Positions 41,689 to 50,871 of a stretch of DNA of 64,000 bases are shown here, one piece after another (the first letter of the stretch is position 1; the number at the start of each line of letters is the position of its first letter). Where the stretch lies: the NCBI RefSeq assembly GCF_000196315.1, contig NC_014230.1, positions 2,876,501 through 2,940,500 of the forward strand. The letters are read 5' to 3'. The notes under the pieces were generated by a model, which saw only the letters and a program-made list of their open reading frames with translations, was not told the DNA's origin and searched no databases. Source of the DNA: Croceibacter atlanticus HTCC2559. GTDB lineage: Bacteria; Bacteroidota; Bacteroidia; Flavobacteriales; Flavobacteriaceae. Position numbers and translations under genes: made by a program.

Positions 41689-42441
41689 TTAAAAAGAGTG
41701 AACAATTTGCATAAAGCTTACAGCATCTAAAGCTGCGCCACCTATAAGACCACCATCTACGTCTGGTTGGCTAAAAATTTCTTTGGCATTATTTGGTTTA
41801 ACACTACCACCATATAATATGGACACATTTTGAGCCACCTCATCACTATACTCTTCAGCAATTAAGTTTCTTACAAATTTATGCATGTCTTGAGCTTGCT
41901 CTGGTGAGGCTGTCTCTCCAGTACCAATTGCCCAAACTGGCTCATAGGCTAAAACAATACTACTCCAATCTTTTTCATTAATATGACACAAACCATCTTG
42001 AATTTGTTTTTTCACGACATTAAAATGATTGTCTGATTTACGATCTTCCAATTCTTCTCCAAAACAGAAAATTGAAGTCATCTCGTTTGCAATAGCTGTA
42101 TTTACTTTTTCTGAAAGACTTTCGTTTGACTCATGGAACATAGCTCTACGCTCACTATGGCCTAAAATAACAGTTTTTACACCTACACTTTTTAGCATCT
42201 TAGCAGAAATCTCTCCAGTAAAGGCACCATTATCACTTTGGTGCATATTTTGGGCAGCTATCTTAATTGGCGTTTCTCTTAACGCTTCAAATGCTGGATA
42301 AAGGTTAGTGAAAGGTGGTGCAATAAGAATCTCTACATCTGTTTCTTTTACTAACTGTAATTTTAATGAAGAAATTAGTTCCTGCGTTTGTGCTAAGTCC
42401 ATATTCATTTTCCAGTTTCCTGCTACAATATGCTTTCTCAT
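41689..42441 (-). CDS. tpiA: Triosephosphate isomerase
   Basis: 250 residues. Interconverts DHAP and glyceraldehyde 3-phosphate in glycolysis. Substrate lysine in VAGNWKMN, catalytic histidine in VILGHSERR, catalytic glutamate in LAYEPVWAIGTG, phosphate loop ILYGGSVKP and GGLIGGAAL. Complete and unremarkable. Confidence 0.97.
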   Translation of the reverse strand: MRKHIVAGNWKMNMDLAQTQELISSLKLQLVKETDVEILIAPPFTNLYPAFEALRETPIKIAAQNMHQSDNGAFTGEISAKMLKSVGVKTVILGHSERRAMFHESNESLSEKVNTAIANEMTSIFCFGEELEDRKSDNHFNVVKKQIQDGLCHINEKDWSSIVLAYEPVWAIGTGETASPEQAQDMHKFVRNLIAEEYSDEVAQNVSILYGGSVKPNNAKEIFSQPDVDGGLIGGAALDAVSFMQIVHSF

Positions 42442-42463
42442 AATATGTTTATTGAATGTGTTT

Positions 42464-42949
42464 TTATTCTTGTAATGCTTTAATCAATTTAGGGTCATCT
42501 GCTTTTATAGCCTTATAAAGACTAATCTCACCGCTTGAATTTACTACTATGTATCTCGGAATCCAATCCAGATCTATCGCAGCTGCAAAATTACTTTTCC
42601 ACCCATTTTTCGAAAAATAATGATGGCCGTTTAAGTTATATTTTTCAATACCCATTTTCCAATTTTCTACAGATCTATCAAATGAAATGAAAACGTAAGC
42701 TACGTCTGGAAAATTTTGTTGTAATGCTTCTAATTTTGGTAGTCCAACGATACAATCTCTACACCAGGTTGCCCATATATCTATTAAAATAGTCTTCCCT
42801 TTGTAAGTTTCTAAAACCTCTGATAAAGATATAACTGTCTCATCTTCATTTAAAAACGTATCATTTAATGCTTTCTCAGGAAATTGTTGTGCTTTTAGAG
42901 TGCCAATCCCAACACTAAAACATATAAGTATAATTCCCAGGTACTTCAT
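42464..42949 (-). CDS. TlpA-like thioredoxin-fold protein
   Basis: 161 residues from the ATG at 42949 (MKYLGIILICFSVGIG, signal peptide). A longer in-frame reading to 43000 would overlap the permease gene and place a basic stretch before the signal, so I reject it. Thioredoxin-fold with the redox motif WATWCRDC (CRDC) in TILIDIWATWCRDCIVGLPK. Periplasmic disulfide reduction is likely; the partner is unknown. The DoxX-type redox membrane protein encoded two genes upstream is a reasonable candidate. Confidence 0.83.
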   Translation of the reverse strand: MKYLGIILICFSVGIGTLKAQQFPEKALNDTFLNEDETVISLSEVLETYKGKTILIDIWATWCRDCIVGLPKLEALQQNFPDVAYVFISFDRSVENWKMGIEKYNLNGHHYFSKNGWKSNFAAAIDLDWIPRYIVVNSSGEISLYKAIKADDPKLIKALQE

Positions 42950-42972
42950 AACACTAAATTTTACGTTTTGTT

Positions 42973-44046
42973 TTATGTGTTTATTTTTGGATCTAACCAA
43001 CCGTATATAATATCTACAAAGATATTGATTAGGATAAACATTGTAGCTATCACTAAAACAGCTCCCATTATAATTGGCAGGTCTAATGTATTTAGTGCAT
43101 CAACTATTTCTTTACCTAAACCATTCCACCCGAAAATATATTCTACAAACACAGCACCAGCTAACATAGATGCAAACCAACCAGAAACTGCAGTTACTAC
43201 AGGGTTTAAAGCATTTTTTAAGGCGTGCTTCTTAATAATTTGAAACTCTCTTAGGCCTTTTGCTCGAGCAGTTCTTATATAATCTTGCTGTAAAATTTCT
43301 AACAAGGAGTTTCGCATTAATTGAATTACTACCGCTAAAGGTCTTATCCCTAATACTATCGCTGGCAGTATTAAATTTTTAAGTTTTAAATGATTTTGTT
43401 CTCCAAAATCATCTAGCTCATATAAGCTACCTGTCATATTTAAGTTAGTGTATTGGTGTAATACATACCCAAATAGCCAAGCAAACAAAATGGCGCTAAA
43501 AAATGAAGGTACACTCATACCTAGTGTACTTAAAATTTGAATGGCCTTATCTAACCAAGTGTCTTTTTGTAAAGCTGAAATTATTCCTAAAATTACACCT
43601 AAGCATATTGCAATTAGTATTGCAGACACTGCTAGCACAAAAGTATTTGGCAAAGTATCTCCTATAACAGATGTTACAGACTTTCCACTTTTTTGAAAAG
43701 ACTCTCTTAAATATGGTGCTTTTAATACAAGATCTGTGTTACCTAAACTTACTATTGACAGAGCACTATACTTACCATCTGAAAGATAAGTATAATCTGA
43801 AGCATTTTTTGAGTGCAATGAAATTGGAGATAAATCATTTAAGTAATATAGATATTGTGTACCTATAGATTTATCGAAACCATATTTAGCTCTTACAATT
43901 TCTAATTGTTCTTCACTTTCATTTTGACCTAACATCATTTGTGCTGGATCTCCTGGAAGAATTGTAAACAAAAAGAAAATTACGGTTACCACTCCTAAAA
44001 GCGTAAGTACTGCGTACCCCATTTTATTTAGGATGTAACTTACCAC
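42973..44046 (-). CDS. ABC transporter permease (DppB/OppB-like)
   Basis: 357 residues, six TM helices. N-terminal motif GVVTVIFFLFTILPGDPAQMMLGQN and the inner-membrane-domain loop with YIRTARAKGLREFQIIKKHALKNAL (EAA-type, contacting the ATPase), then GAVFVEYIFGWNGLGKE. Such proteins import di- or oligopeptides or nickel. No second permease, ATPase or binding protein is in the window. It lies 10 bp after the DoxX-type gene. Confidence 0.85.
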   Translation of the reverse strand: MVSYILNKMGYAVLTLLGVVTVIFFLFTILPGDPAQMMLGQNESEEQLEIVRAKYGFDKSIGTQYLYYLNDLSPISLHSKNASDYTYLSDGKYSALSIVSLGNTDLVLKAPYLRESFQKSGKSVTSVIGDTLPNTFVLAVSAILIAICLGVILGIISALQKDTWLDKAIQILSTLGMSVPSFFSAILFAWLFGYVLHQYTNLNMTGSLYELDDFGEQNHLKLKNLILPAIVLGIRPLAVVIQLMRNSLLEILQQDYIRTARAKGLREFQIIKKHALKNALNPVVTAVSGWFASMLAGAVFVEYIFGWNGLGKEIVDALNTLDLPIIMGAVLVIATMFILINIFVDIIYGWLDPKINT

Positions 44047-44056
44047 CTATTTAAGA

Positions 44057-45151
44057 TTAAAGGTTTAAGTCTTCAGCATCATTCCAGTGTAATTTTTGCT
44101 GTATGGTTCCTTTTTTAAGGGTTACCAATCCAGGATTAGATCTTACAATGGTTTTAATAGCAGTTTCATCACAGAAATAGAAGTCGAAATTAAAGTTATA
44201 GGTGCTTTTTAACTTTTGTACATCTCCTTCTCCAGATGCAGAAAGCCCTATCACTCTATATCCTTTAGCTTGAGCATTTTTAACAGTGTTAGTTATTGCT
44301 CTTAATCCTGCAGCTTCACTTTTAGATAAATTATAAGCAACTACCATAAGGACTTTATCCTCATTTAAAATCTCATCTGTATAGTCTTCATCGTTTTTTT
44401 CTAGACTAAAATCGTGAATTGGTGCAATGTAACCTTCTTCTAAAAGTGTAGTTTCTACACCTAGAAAAGTTCCATCTACATTAGGGTAACTTCCTGTAGT
44501 GTTTTTAGTAACCTCTTTCCCATTTACATCAAAAGTCCAGGCGTAATTATAAATAGCTTCTTGAGCATCTTCGGGAACAGTCATCCCTTCTTGTATGTTA
44601 ACGCCTTCCTTATAAGCTCTAAAATCTATTGCTGGCAAATGCATTAATACATGGTAAGCAAACCAAAGACAACCAATAAAGACAACAAAAATAACCCACT
44701 TAAGTGTCCACTTAGGAATTAGTGGCTGGATATATTTACGCTTAACAAATAGGAGAATTATCATAATTAACAACACTACATCCTTGCTAAAAGACTCCCA
44801 AGGCGTAAGTGGCATTGCATCTCCAAAACAACCACAGTCTGTCACTTTATTAAAGTATGCTGAGTAAAATGTTAGGAAAGTAAAAAACAGAATCATAAGC
44901 AATAGGCTCCAAACCGTAAATTTAGGTTTGTACCCTATAATAAGCATGACACCTAAAATAAGCTCAAATACAACTAAAAATACTGCTAGAAAAAGTGCAA
45001 TTGGCACTAAAAATGGAATATCTAAAACTCCTGGACTAAAGTATTCCTGTAGTTTATAAGAAAAACCAACAGGATCGTTAAGCTTTATAAACCCGCTAAT
45101 TATAAATAATATTCCTACAAATATTCTTACAATGCCAACTAGTACTTTCAT
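44057..45151 (-). CDS. DoxX/MauE-type membrane protein with thioredoxin-like C-terminal domain
   Basis: 364 residues. An N-terminal four-TM DoxX-like region (about 1-135: VGIVRIFVGILFIISGFIKLNDP), a cysteine pair VTDCGCFGDAMPLTPW typical of MauE-type partners, a further TM at about 150-170 and a soluble C-terminal domain (about 190-364). The C-terminus resembles a thioredoxin fold (VLMVVAYNLSKS) without a clear CxxC. Conserved across Bacteroidota (BT_3928-like). A role in disulfide or quinone redox chemistry is inferred. Confidence 0.8.
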   Translation of the reverse strand: MKVLVGIVRIFVGILFIISGFIKLNDPVGFSYKLQEYFSPGVLDIPFLVPIALFLAVFLVVFELILGVMLIIGYKPKFTVWSLLLMILFFTFLTFYSAYFNKVTDCGCFGDAMPLTPWESFSKDVVLLIMIILLFVKRKYIQPLIPKWTLKWVIFVVFIGCLWFAYHVLMHLPAIDFRAYKEGVNIQEGMTVPEDAQEAIYNYAWTFDVNGKEVTKNTTGSYPNVDGTFLGVETTLLEEGYIAPIHDFSLEKNDEDYTDEILNEDKVLMVVAYNLSKSEAAGLRAITNTVKNAQAKGYRVIGLSASGEGDVQKLKSTYNFNFDFYFCDETAIKTIVRSNPGLVTLKKGTIQQKLHWNDAEDLNL

Positions 45152-45161
45152 TCTAATATAT

Positions 45162-45701
45162 TTATTTGTTGCTTAAATGTATCATAGCAAAGACAGCGTA
45201 ATTTATCATATCCTGATAATTTGCATCTATACCTTCACTTACTAAAGTTTTACCTTGATTATCTTCTATTTGTTTTACCCTAAGTAATTTCTGTAAAATT
45301 AAATCTGTTAAAGAACTAACTCTCATATCACGCCAAGCTTCACCATAGTCGTGATTCTTATTCATCATTAAGGTTTTAGTTTCACTAATTTTCTCATCAT
45401 ACAAGGCTACTGCTTTTTCTAAATCTAAATCTGGCTGCTCTATAACACCAAGCTCTATCTGTATAAGAGCCATTGCACAATAATTAATGATACCGATAAA
45501 CTCAGACTCTTGACCTTCATCTACTTTTTGCTCAGCATTTTGCTGCAAACCTCTAATACGTTGCGCCTTTATAAATATTTGATCTGTTAAAGATGGTAAT
45601 CTTAAGATGCGCCAAGCACTACCATAATCGCTCATTTTATTTTTAAAAAGGGTACGACAGGTCGTTATAATTGCGTCGTATTGCGTTGAAGTATCTTGCA
45701 T
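45162..45701 (-). CDS. DUF1599 protein (two repeats)
   Basis: 179 residues with an internal duplication: KMSDYGSAWRILRLPSLTDQ (about 17-36) and KNHDYGEAWRDMRVSSLTDL (about 112-131), each followed by INYCAMALI or INYAVFAMI. Each half is a DUF1599 helical domain, a family related to nucleotide pyrophosphohydrolase-type helical folds. Function unknown. Conserved beside folP and the DoxX-type gene in Bacteroidota. Confidence 0.88.
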   Translation of the reverse strand: MQDTSTQYDAIITTCRTLFKNKMSDYGSAWRILRLPSLTDQIFIKAQRIRGLQQNAEQKVDEGQESEFIGIINYCAMALIQIELGVIEQPDLDLEKAVALYDEKISETKTLMMNKNHDYGEAWRDMRVSSLTDLILQKLLRVKQIEDNQGKTLVSEGIDANYQDMINYAVFAMIHLSNK

Positions 45702-45768
45702 GTTGAAGATGCGTTAGTCATTGTTAAGTTCCTTGTAAAAGTACGAAGTTCGAATTAAAAAGTATACC

Positions 45769-45776
45769 TAACTTTG
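45769..45776 (+). promoter_or_regulatory. Candidate -7 element upstream of folP
   Basis: TAACTTTG matches TAnnTTTG about 100 bp before the folP ATG. No TTG lies 17-23 bp upstream, so tentative. Confidence 0.35.
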
Positions 45777-45875
45777 TGATAAGTGTATATTGAATTTAGA
45801 TCATTAGTTTTAATTTCAAATCTGAAACATTAAACCACCACACCAATAATTTCTATTAATATTATTTCACACCTT

Positions 45876-46727
45876 ATGGCATTTAGCAACACCTCATCTT
45901 TAACTATAAATTGCAACGGTTCTTTAATAGATTTAAAGTCACCTAAAGTGATGGGAATTTTAAATGTGACACCAGATTCTTTTTACGATGGCGGTACCTA
46001 TTCAAAACTATCTGATGTTTTAAAACATGTTGAACATATGCTTACAAATGGCGCAACATTTATTGATGTTGGTGCTTACAGCAGTAGACCAAACGCAGAT
46101 GATGTTTCTGAAACGGAAGAACTAGAGCGAAGTGTCCCAGTAATCGAAGCTATTAGTAAAACATTTCCTGAAGCTCTTATATCTATAGATACTTTTAGAA
46201 GCTCTATAGCAAAAGCTTGTGTAAACGCTGGCGCCAGTCTCGTAAATGATATTTCTGCAGGACAATTAGACAAAGAGATGATGCCAACAGTTGCTACATT
46301 GCAAGTTCCTTATATTATGATGCATATGAAAGGTACTCCGCAAACAATGACAAGTAACACTAATTATGACAATCTTACTAAAGATATTCTTTTCTATTTT
46401 TCTGAAAAAATTTCTGAAGCAAACACTTTAGGAATAAATGATATCATCTTAGATGTAGGTTTTGGCTTCTCTAAAACACGTGAACAAAATTTTGAGCTTT
46501 TAGACCATCTAGATAGTTTTAATATTACTGGATTGCCAATGTTAGTAGGGCTTTCAAGAAAATCTACTATTTACAAAACCTTAAACACTACAGCATCAAA
46601 AGCTTTAAATGGCACTACAGCTATGCACGCTTGGGCATTACAACAAGGCAGTAATATCTTACGTGTTCATGATGTTAAAGAAGCTATGGAAGTGATAACA
46701 CTTTATAATGCGCTTAAAAGCAATTAA
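45876..46727 (+). CDS. folP: Dihydropteroate synthase
   Basis: 283 residues. TIM barrel that joins p-aminobenzoate to hydroxymethyl-dihydropterin diphosphate, the target of sulfonamides. Signatures: KVMGILNVTPDSFYDGG (loop 1), FIDVGAYSSRP (loop 2; DIGG is usual, DVGA here), ISIDTFRSS, VNDISAG, MHMKGTPQTM, DVGFGFSKT and LVGLSRKS. It is divergent from DUF1599 and followed by cdaA. Confidence 0.95.
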   Translation: MAFSNTSSLTINCNGSLIDLKSPKVMGILNVTPDSFYDGGTYSKLSDVLKHVEHMLTNGATFIDVGAYSSRPNADDVSETEELERSVPVIEAISKTFPEALISIDTFRSSIAKACVNAGASLVNDISAGQLDKEMMPTVATLQVPYIMMHMKGTPQTMTSNTNYDNLTKDILFYFSEKISEANTLGINDIILDVGFGFSKTREQNFELLDHLDSFNITGLPMLVGLSRKSTIYKTLNTTASKALNGTTAMHAWALQQGSNILRVHDVKEAMEVITLYNALKSN

Positions 46728-46796
46728 AAGCCTTCAATTAAAAAACCTTCTTAATTTTTAGATCTCGCAGACAATGCGAAACTCAAAAATTCCCAT

Positions 46797-46804
46797 TACA
46801 TTTG
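46797..46804 (+). promoter_or_regulatory. Candidate -7 element for cdaA
   Basis: TACATTTG matches TAnnTTTG, 46 bp before the cdaA ATG. No TTG at standard spacing. Confidence 0.4.
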
Positions 46805-46850
46805 AAAGAATTCCTATTTTAGAGCTAACAATAGGACACTTTCATTTACT

Positions 46851-47630
46851 ATGGATTTCAATTTTTTAGAGCTTCGTATATTAGACATTGTAGATATTCT
46901 ACTGGTTGCTGTCCTACTCTACTATATTTATAAATTAGTAAAGGGTACTGTTGCCATTAATATCTTTATTGGTATCGTAATTATCTACTTGGTGTGGAAA
47001 CTTACGCAATTTCTAGAAATGGAAATGCTTAGTAATGTACTAGGTCAATTTATAGGCGTAGGTATTTTTGGTCTCATCGTGGTATTTCAGCAAGAGATTA
47101 GGAAGTTTTTATTAATGATAGGCTCAACAAATTTTGGCGCAAAACGAAATTTAATTCGGCAGTTTAAATTTATGAGACGCTCTAAGGAAACAGAGACAGA
47201 TATCGATGCCATTGTAGATGCTTGCGATAATATGGGTAAGAGCAAGACTGGAGCTTTAATTATTATACAACGAAGCACCAACTTGGAGTTTGTAAAGAAT
47301 ACTGGTGATGAAATGAATATTGAGGTTAACAAACCTATTATTGAATCTATCTTTTACAAAAACAGCACACTACATGACGGTGCGTTAATAATTGAAGGCA
47401 ATCTTATTACTGCTACAAGAGCTATTTTACCAGTTAGTAACGACAGGAAAATTCCTTTAAGGTTTGGCTTACGTCATCGTGCAGCTGTAGGAATCACAGA
47501 AAAAACTGATGCTATTGCTTTAGTTGTAAGTGAAGAAAGCGGCCAAATATCTTATCTTAAAGACGGCGATTTTGCAATGTTTGAAGATTTAAAAGATCTT
47601 AAATTAAAGCTTAAAGAAGATCTTTCTTAA
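46851..47630 (+). CDS. cdaA: Diadenylate cyclase CdaA
   Basis: 259 residues. Three N-terminal TM helices (about 10-78) and a DAC (DisA_N) domain (about 95-235) with the catalytic DGA motif at 176-178 (LHDGALII) and RHR at 208-210 (GLRHRAAVG). It makes the second messenger c-di-AMP from two ATP at the membrane. In many Firmicutes cdaA is followed by ybbR and glmM; here neither is present. It probably controls potassium, osmotic or wall homeostasis. Confidence 0.95.
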   Translation: MDFNFLELRILDIVDILLVAVLLYYIYKLVKGTVAINIFIGIVIIYLVWKLTQFLEMEMLSNVLGQFIGVGIFGLIVVFQQEIRKFLLMIGSTNFGAKRNLIRQFKFMRRSKETETDIDAIVDACDNMGKSKTGALIIIQRSTNLEFVKNTGDEMNIEVNKPIIESIFYKNSTLHDGALIIEGNLITATRAILPVSNDRKIPLRFGLRHRAAVGITEKTDAIALVVSEESGQISYLKDGDFAMFEDLKDLKLKLKEDLS

Positions 47631-47661
47631 TGACGCTTAACAACTAACCTATTTAAAGATT

Positions 47662-49425
47662 CTAAATTGCCTCTTCCATAAACTGTACTTCGTACAAATT
47701 TTTGTAATAGCCATTTTCTTTCTTTAATAATTGCTTGTGTGTGCCTTGCTCTACAATTTTACCAGCATCCATAACTAAGATTCTATCAGCTTTTTTAATA
47801 GTGGCTAAGCGGTGTGCAATTACGATAGATGTTCTTCCCTTAGTTATTTTATCTGTAGCATCTTGTATGAGTTGCTCGCTATAACTATCTACTGAAGAGG
47901 TTGCCTCGTCTAATACCAATATACTAGGATTGCTAACATACGCTCGTAAGAATGCAATGAGCTGGCGCTGTCCAGAAGATAACATTACACCACGTTCTTT
48001 TACATTATAATGATACCCGTTAGGAAGAGTTGAAATAAAATCATGCACCCCAATTTCTTTTGAAGCTTGTATAACTTGCTCTTCTGTAACCTCAGGATTA
48101 TTTAATGTTATATTATTTAAAATAGTATCTGCAAATAAGAAAACATCTTGTAGTACAACCGCTATCTCCTTCCTTAAGGATACTAATGTTGCATCTTTAA
48201 TATTTATACCATCAACCAGAATCTCACCAGATTTTATATCGTATAATCGGCTTAATAAATTAATTACTGTAGATTTTCCGGCACCTGTTGCTCCAACAAT
48301 GGCAATGGTTTCTCCTGCTTCAGCATCAAACGAGATGCCTTTTAAAACCTCTTCATGTTCAACGTAGCTAAACTTTACATCTTTAAAACTTATATCTCCT
48401 TTAATTCCGCTTAACACTGTACTACCTTCATCATCTATTGAAGAATGTGTGTCTAAAATTCCAAACACACGGTTTGTAGCCACCATTCCCATTTGTAAGG
48501 TGTTAAACTTGTCTGCTATTTGACGAAGTGGTCTAAAGAACATTTGTACCAACTCCATAAACATAACAATAACCCCTAAAGAAATAGCATCGCTTTCTAA
48601 CACACGTAAACCGCCATACCAGAAAATAAGACCAATAGTTATAGAAGAAGCAATTTCTGCAATTGGAAAAAAGATAGAGTTGTACCAAACGGTTTTTATC
48701 CAACCTTTTCTATGCTTGTCATTTATAACCTTAAAGTTTTTATATTCTGTTTCTTCCCTAGCAAAGATTTGAACAATCTTCATTCCCGTAATACGCTCTT
48801 GTACAAAAGAGTTTAGGTTAGAAACTTGTGTTCTCACTTCCTCAAAAGCAGATTTCATTTTCTTCTGAAAAATGCGCGTAGCATAAAGAATAAACGGAAG
48901 AACAATAAGTACAATTAATGTTAACTTCCAGCTCCAATACAACATAACACCAAGAACAGCAACCATTTTAAGAAGGTCTGCAATTATCATAAACAAACCT
49001 TGGCTAAATATACCTGCAATAGTTTCTATATCACTTACTGCACGAGTTACTAACCGACCAACGGCAGATTTATCGAAATAAGCCATTCTAAATTTAAGCA
49101 TATGCCTAAATAGGTTAACTCTTAAATCTCTAATAACTTCCTGCCCTAACCAGTTGGCGTAATAAATAAAACAAAACTGAAAAATTACTTCAAAGATTAA
49201 GACTCCAATCATTAAACTCACATAGAAAATTAAGTTTTCCATGCTAGTATTTACTATAGACTCATCTATCGTAAGTTTAAGTAAGATTGGTCTTAATACT
49301 CCAAATGCCGATAATGCAATTGCAGAAAATGCTACAAAGTATAACGTTAATCTATACGGGTTTGTGTATTTAAGCAATCGCTTAAACAACCTAAAATCAA
49401 ATGCATTTCCAGATTCTTTTCCCAT
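47662..49425 (-). CDS. ABC exporter, fused permease and ATPase (MsbA-like)
   Basis: 587 residues. Six-TM exporter domain (about 15-310) then ATPase with Walker A GATGAGKS, Q-loop VLQDVFLF, signature LSSGQRQLIAFLRAY, Walker B ILVLDEATSSVD and H-loop IAHRL. Functions as a homo- or heterodimer. The signature is LSSGQ rather than LSGGQ, a mild variation often seen in Bacteroidota. The substrate could be lipid or drug. Its first base overlaps the last base of truA. Confidence 0.9.
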   Translation of the reverse strand: MGKESGNAFDFRLFKRLLKYTNPYRLTLYFVAFSAIALSAFGVLRPILLKLTIDESIVNTSMENLIFYVSLMIGVLIFEVIFQFCFIYYANWLGQEVIRDLRVNLFRHMLKFRMAYFDKSAVGRLVTRAVSDIETIAGIFSQGLFMIIADLLKMVAVLGVMLYWSWKLTLIVLIVLPFILYATRIFQKKMKSAFEEVRTQVSNLNSFVQERITGMKIVQIFAREETEYKNFKVINDKHRKGWIKTVWYNSIFFPIAEIASSITIGLIFWYGGLRVLESDAISLGVIVMFMELVQMFFRPLRQIADKFNTLQMGMVATNRVFGILDTHSSIDDEGSTVLSGIKGDISFKDVKFSYVEHEEVLKGISFDAEAGETIAIVGATGAGKSTVINLLSRLYDIKSGEILVDGINIKDATLVSLRKEIAVVLQDVFLFADTILNNITLNNPEVTEEQVIQASKEIGVHDFISTLPNGYHYNVKERGVMLSSGQRQLIAFLRAYVSNPSILVLDEATSSVDSYSEQLIQDATDKITKGRTSIVIAHRLATIKKADRILVMDAGKIVEQGTHKQLLKKENGYYKNLYEVQFMEEAI

Positions 49426-50201
49426 TAGTTATATGTAAATTCTTCTCTTGTTAATGATAAATTTTTAATACAGTCTGGATACAATACCTTTGTAAGATAC
49501 AGACCTTGTGCAGCAACAGACTTTCCTGCTTCACCTCTATTTTTGCTTGCAATTATATCGTGTATACTTCCTGGTAAACGTTTACCAAGTCCTACTTCTA
49601 ATAACGTACCAACAATTGCTCTCACCATATTTCTTAAAAACCGATCTGCTCGTATAGTAAAGACGAGTTTATGTCCATGTTGTGACCAATGCGCGTAGGT
49701 AATCTTACAATTAAAGGTTTTTACATCTGTCTTAACCTTAGAAAAACACTCAAAGTCTGTATACTCTAACAGAACTTTGGCTGCAGTATTCATTGCTTCT
49801 ACATCTAATGGCTTAATAATGTACAATGCACTTTCAGACAAGAAAGGATCTTTTCTTGTAGTCACCACATATTCATACTCTCTAGCCATAGCATCAAACC
49901 TTGCGTGTGCTTCACTATTTACAAGATAAACATCTCGAACAGCTACACTATCTGGCAACAATTTATTCAGCTTATATAAAAACTGTGATTCATTTATAGT
50001 AGTATCACTGTCAAAATGCGCTATTAATTGTTTACCATGAACACCTGTATCTGTTCTGCCTGCACCAAAAATAGTAACAGCTTTTTGAAAATATACTGCT
50101 ATAGCATCCTCTAACACCTCTTGCACAGAGATATCTTCGGGTTGTCTTTGAAAACCATGATAGGGTTTTCCATTATAAGCTATGTCTAAGAAGTAGCGCA
50201 A
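49425..50201 (-). CDS. truA: tRNA pseudouridine(38-40) synthase
   Basis: 258 residues. Catalytic aspartate in FGAGRTDTGVHG, N-terminal YFLDIAYNGKPYHGFQRQP, and FLRNMVRAIVGTLLEVG near the C-terminus. Modifies positions 38-40 of the tRNA anticodon arm. It overlaps the ABC exporter gene by one base, so the two are translationally coupled. Confidence 0.95.
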   Translation of the reverse strand: MRYFLDIAYNGKPYHGFQRQPEDISVQEVLEDAIAVYFQKAVTIFGAGRTDTGVHGKQLIAHFDSDTTINESQFLYKLNKLLPDSVAVRDVYLVNSEAHARFDAMAREYEYVVTTRKDPFLSESALYIIKPLDVEAMNTAAKVLLEYTDFECFSKVKTDVKTFNCKITYAHWSQHGHKLVFTIRADRFLRNMVRAIVGTLLEVGLGKRLPGSIHDIIASKNRGEAGKSVAAQGLYLTKVLYPDCIKNLSLTREEFTYN

Positions 50202-50376
50202 AATTTTACTTTAATACAATATAGAAATGCAAAGATAAGGCATATACCTTAAGGAGTAATAGGCTTTGGTATTGATTACAATTATAAAGGCTCACATACA
50301 ATTTATCTAATCTCTTGGCTATAATTAAGACTTGAAATGCTGAATTTATTGTTATTTTGTTTTTAAAATTTTAGCC

Positions 50377-50868
50377 TTGAAACACATTTTATTACTTAGT
50401 GATACACATAGTCATATTGATGATACTATTATTAAATATGTAAAGCAAGCAGATGAAGTTTGGCACGCTGGAGATATTGGTGATTTAAAAGTAACAGACA
50501 CTATTGCAAAGCTTAAACCACTACGAGCTGTGTATGGTAATATAGATGACACCAAAGCAAGACAAGAGTTTCCCTTAGATTCTGTTTTTACTGTTGAAGG
50601 CGTGAAAGTATATATGACACATATAGGTGGCTATCCTGGAACCTACAAACCGAGAGTTTACCCTATTTTAAAACGCGAACAACCCAAGTTATTTATATGT
50701 GGGCACTCTCACATTTTAAAAGTAATGAATGACAAAAACCTAAACTGTCTTCATATGAATCCTGGTGCTATTGGAAAGCACGGTTTTCATAAGGTGAGAA
50801 CAATGCTTCGCTTTAAAGTTGACAATGCAACTATTTCAGATTTGGAAGTTGTAGAGCTTAAACGTTAA
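50377..50868 (+). CDS. YfcE/MJ0936-type metallophosphoesterase
   Basis: 163 residues from a TTG start. No in-frame ATG precedes it and the metal-binding DTHSH is already at residues 9-13 (LLLSDTHSHID), so the TTG is needed. Other metal ligands: WHAGDIGD, VYGNID, THIGG, ICGHSHILK, MNPGA. Probably cleaves phosphodiesters; the substrate is unknown. Monocistronic between truA and the propeller lipoprotein. Confidence 0.9.
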   Translation: MKHILLLSDTHSHIDDTIIKYVKQADEVWHAGDIGDLKVTDTIAKLKPLRAVYGNIDDTKARQEFPLDSVFTVEGVKVYMTHIGGYPGTYKPRVYPILKREQPKLFICGHSHILKVMNDKNLNCLHMNPGAIGKHGFHKVRTMLRFKVDNATISDLEVVELKR

Positions 50869-50871
50869 AAA

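Noticed and set aside
42950-43000. Longer N-terminus for the TlpA-like protein
   Set aside because: It would overlap the permease gene and place a basic segment before an evident signal peptide.
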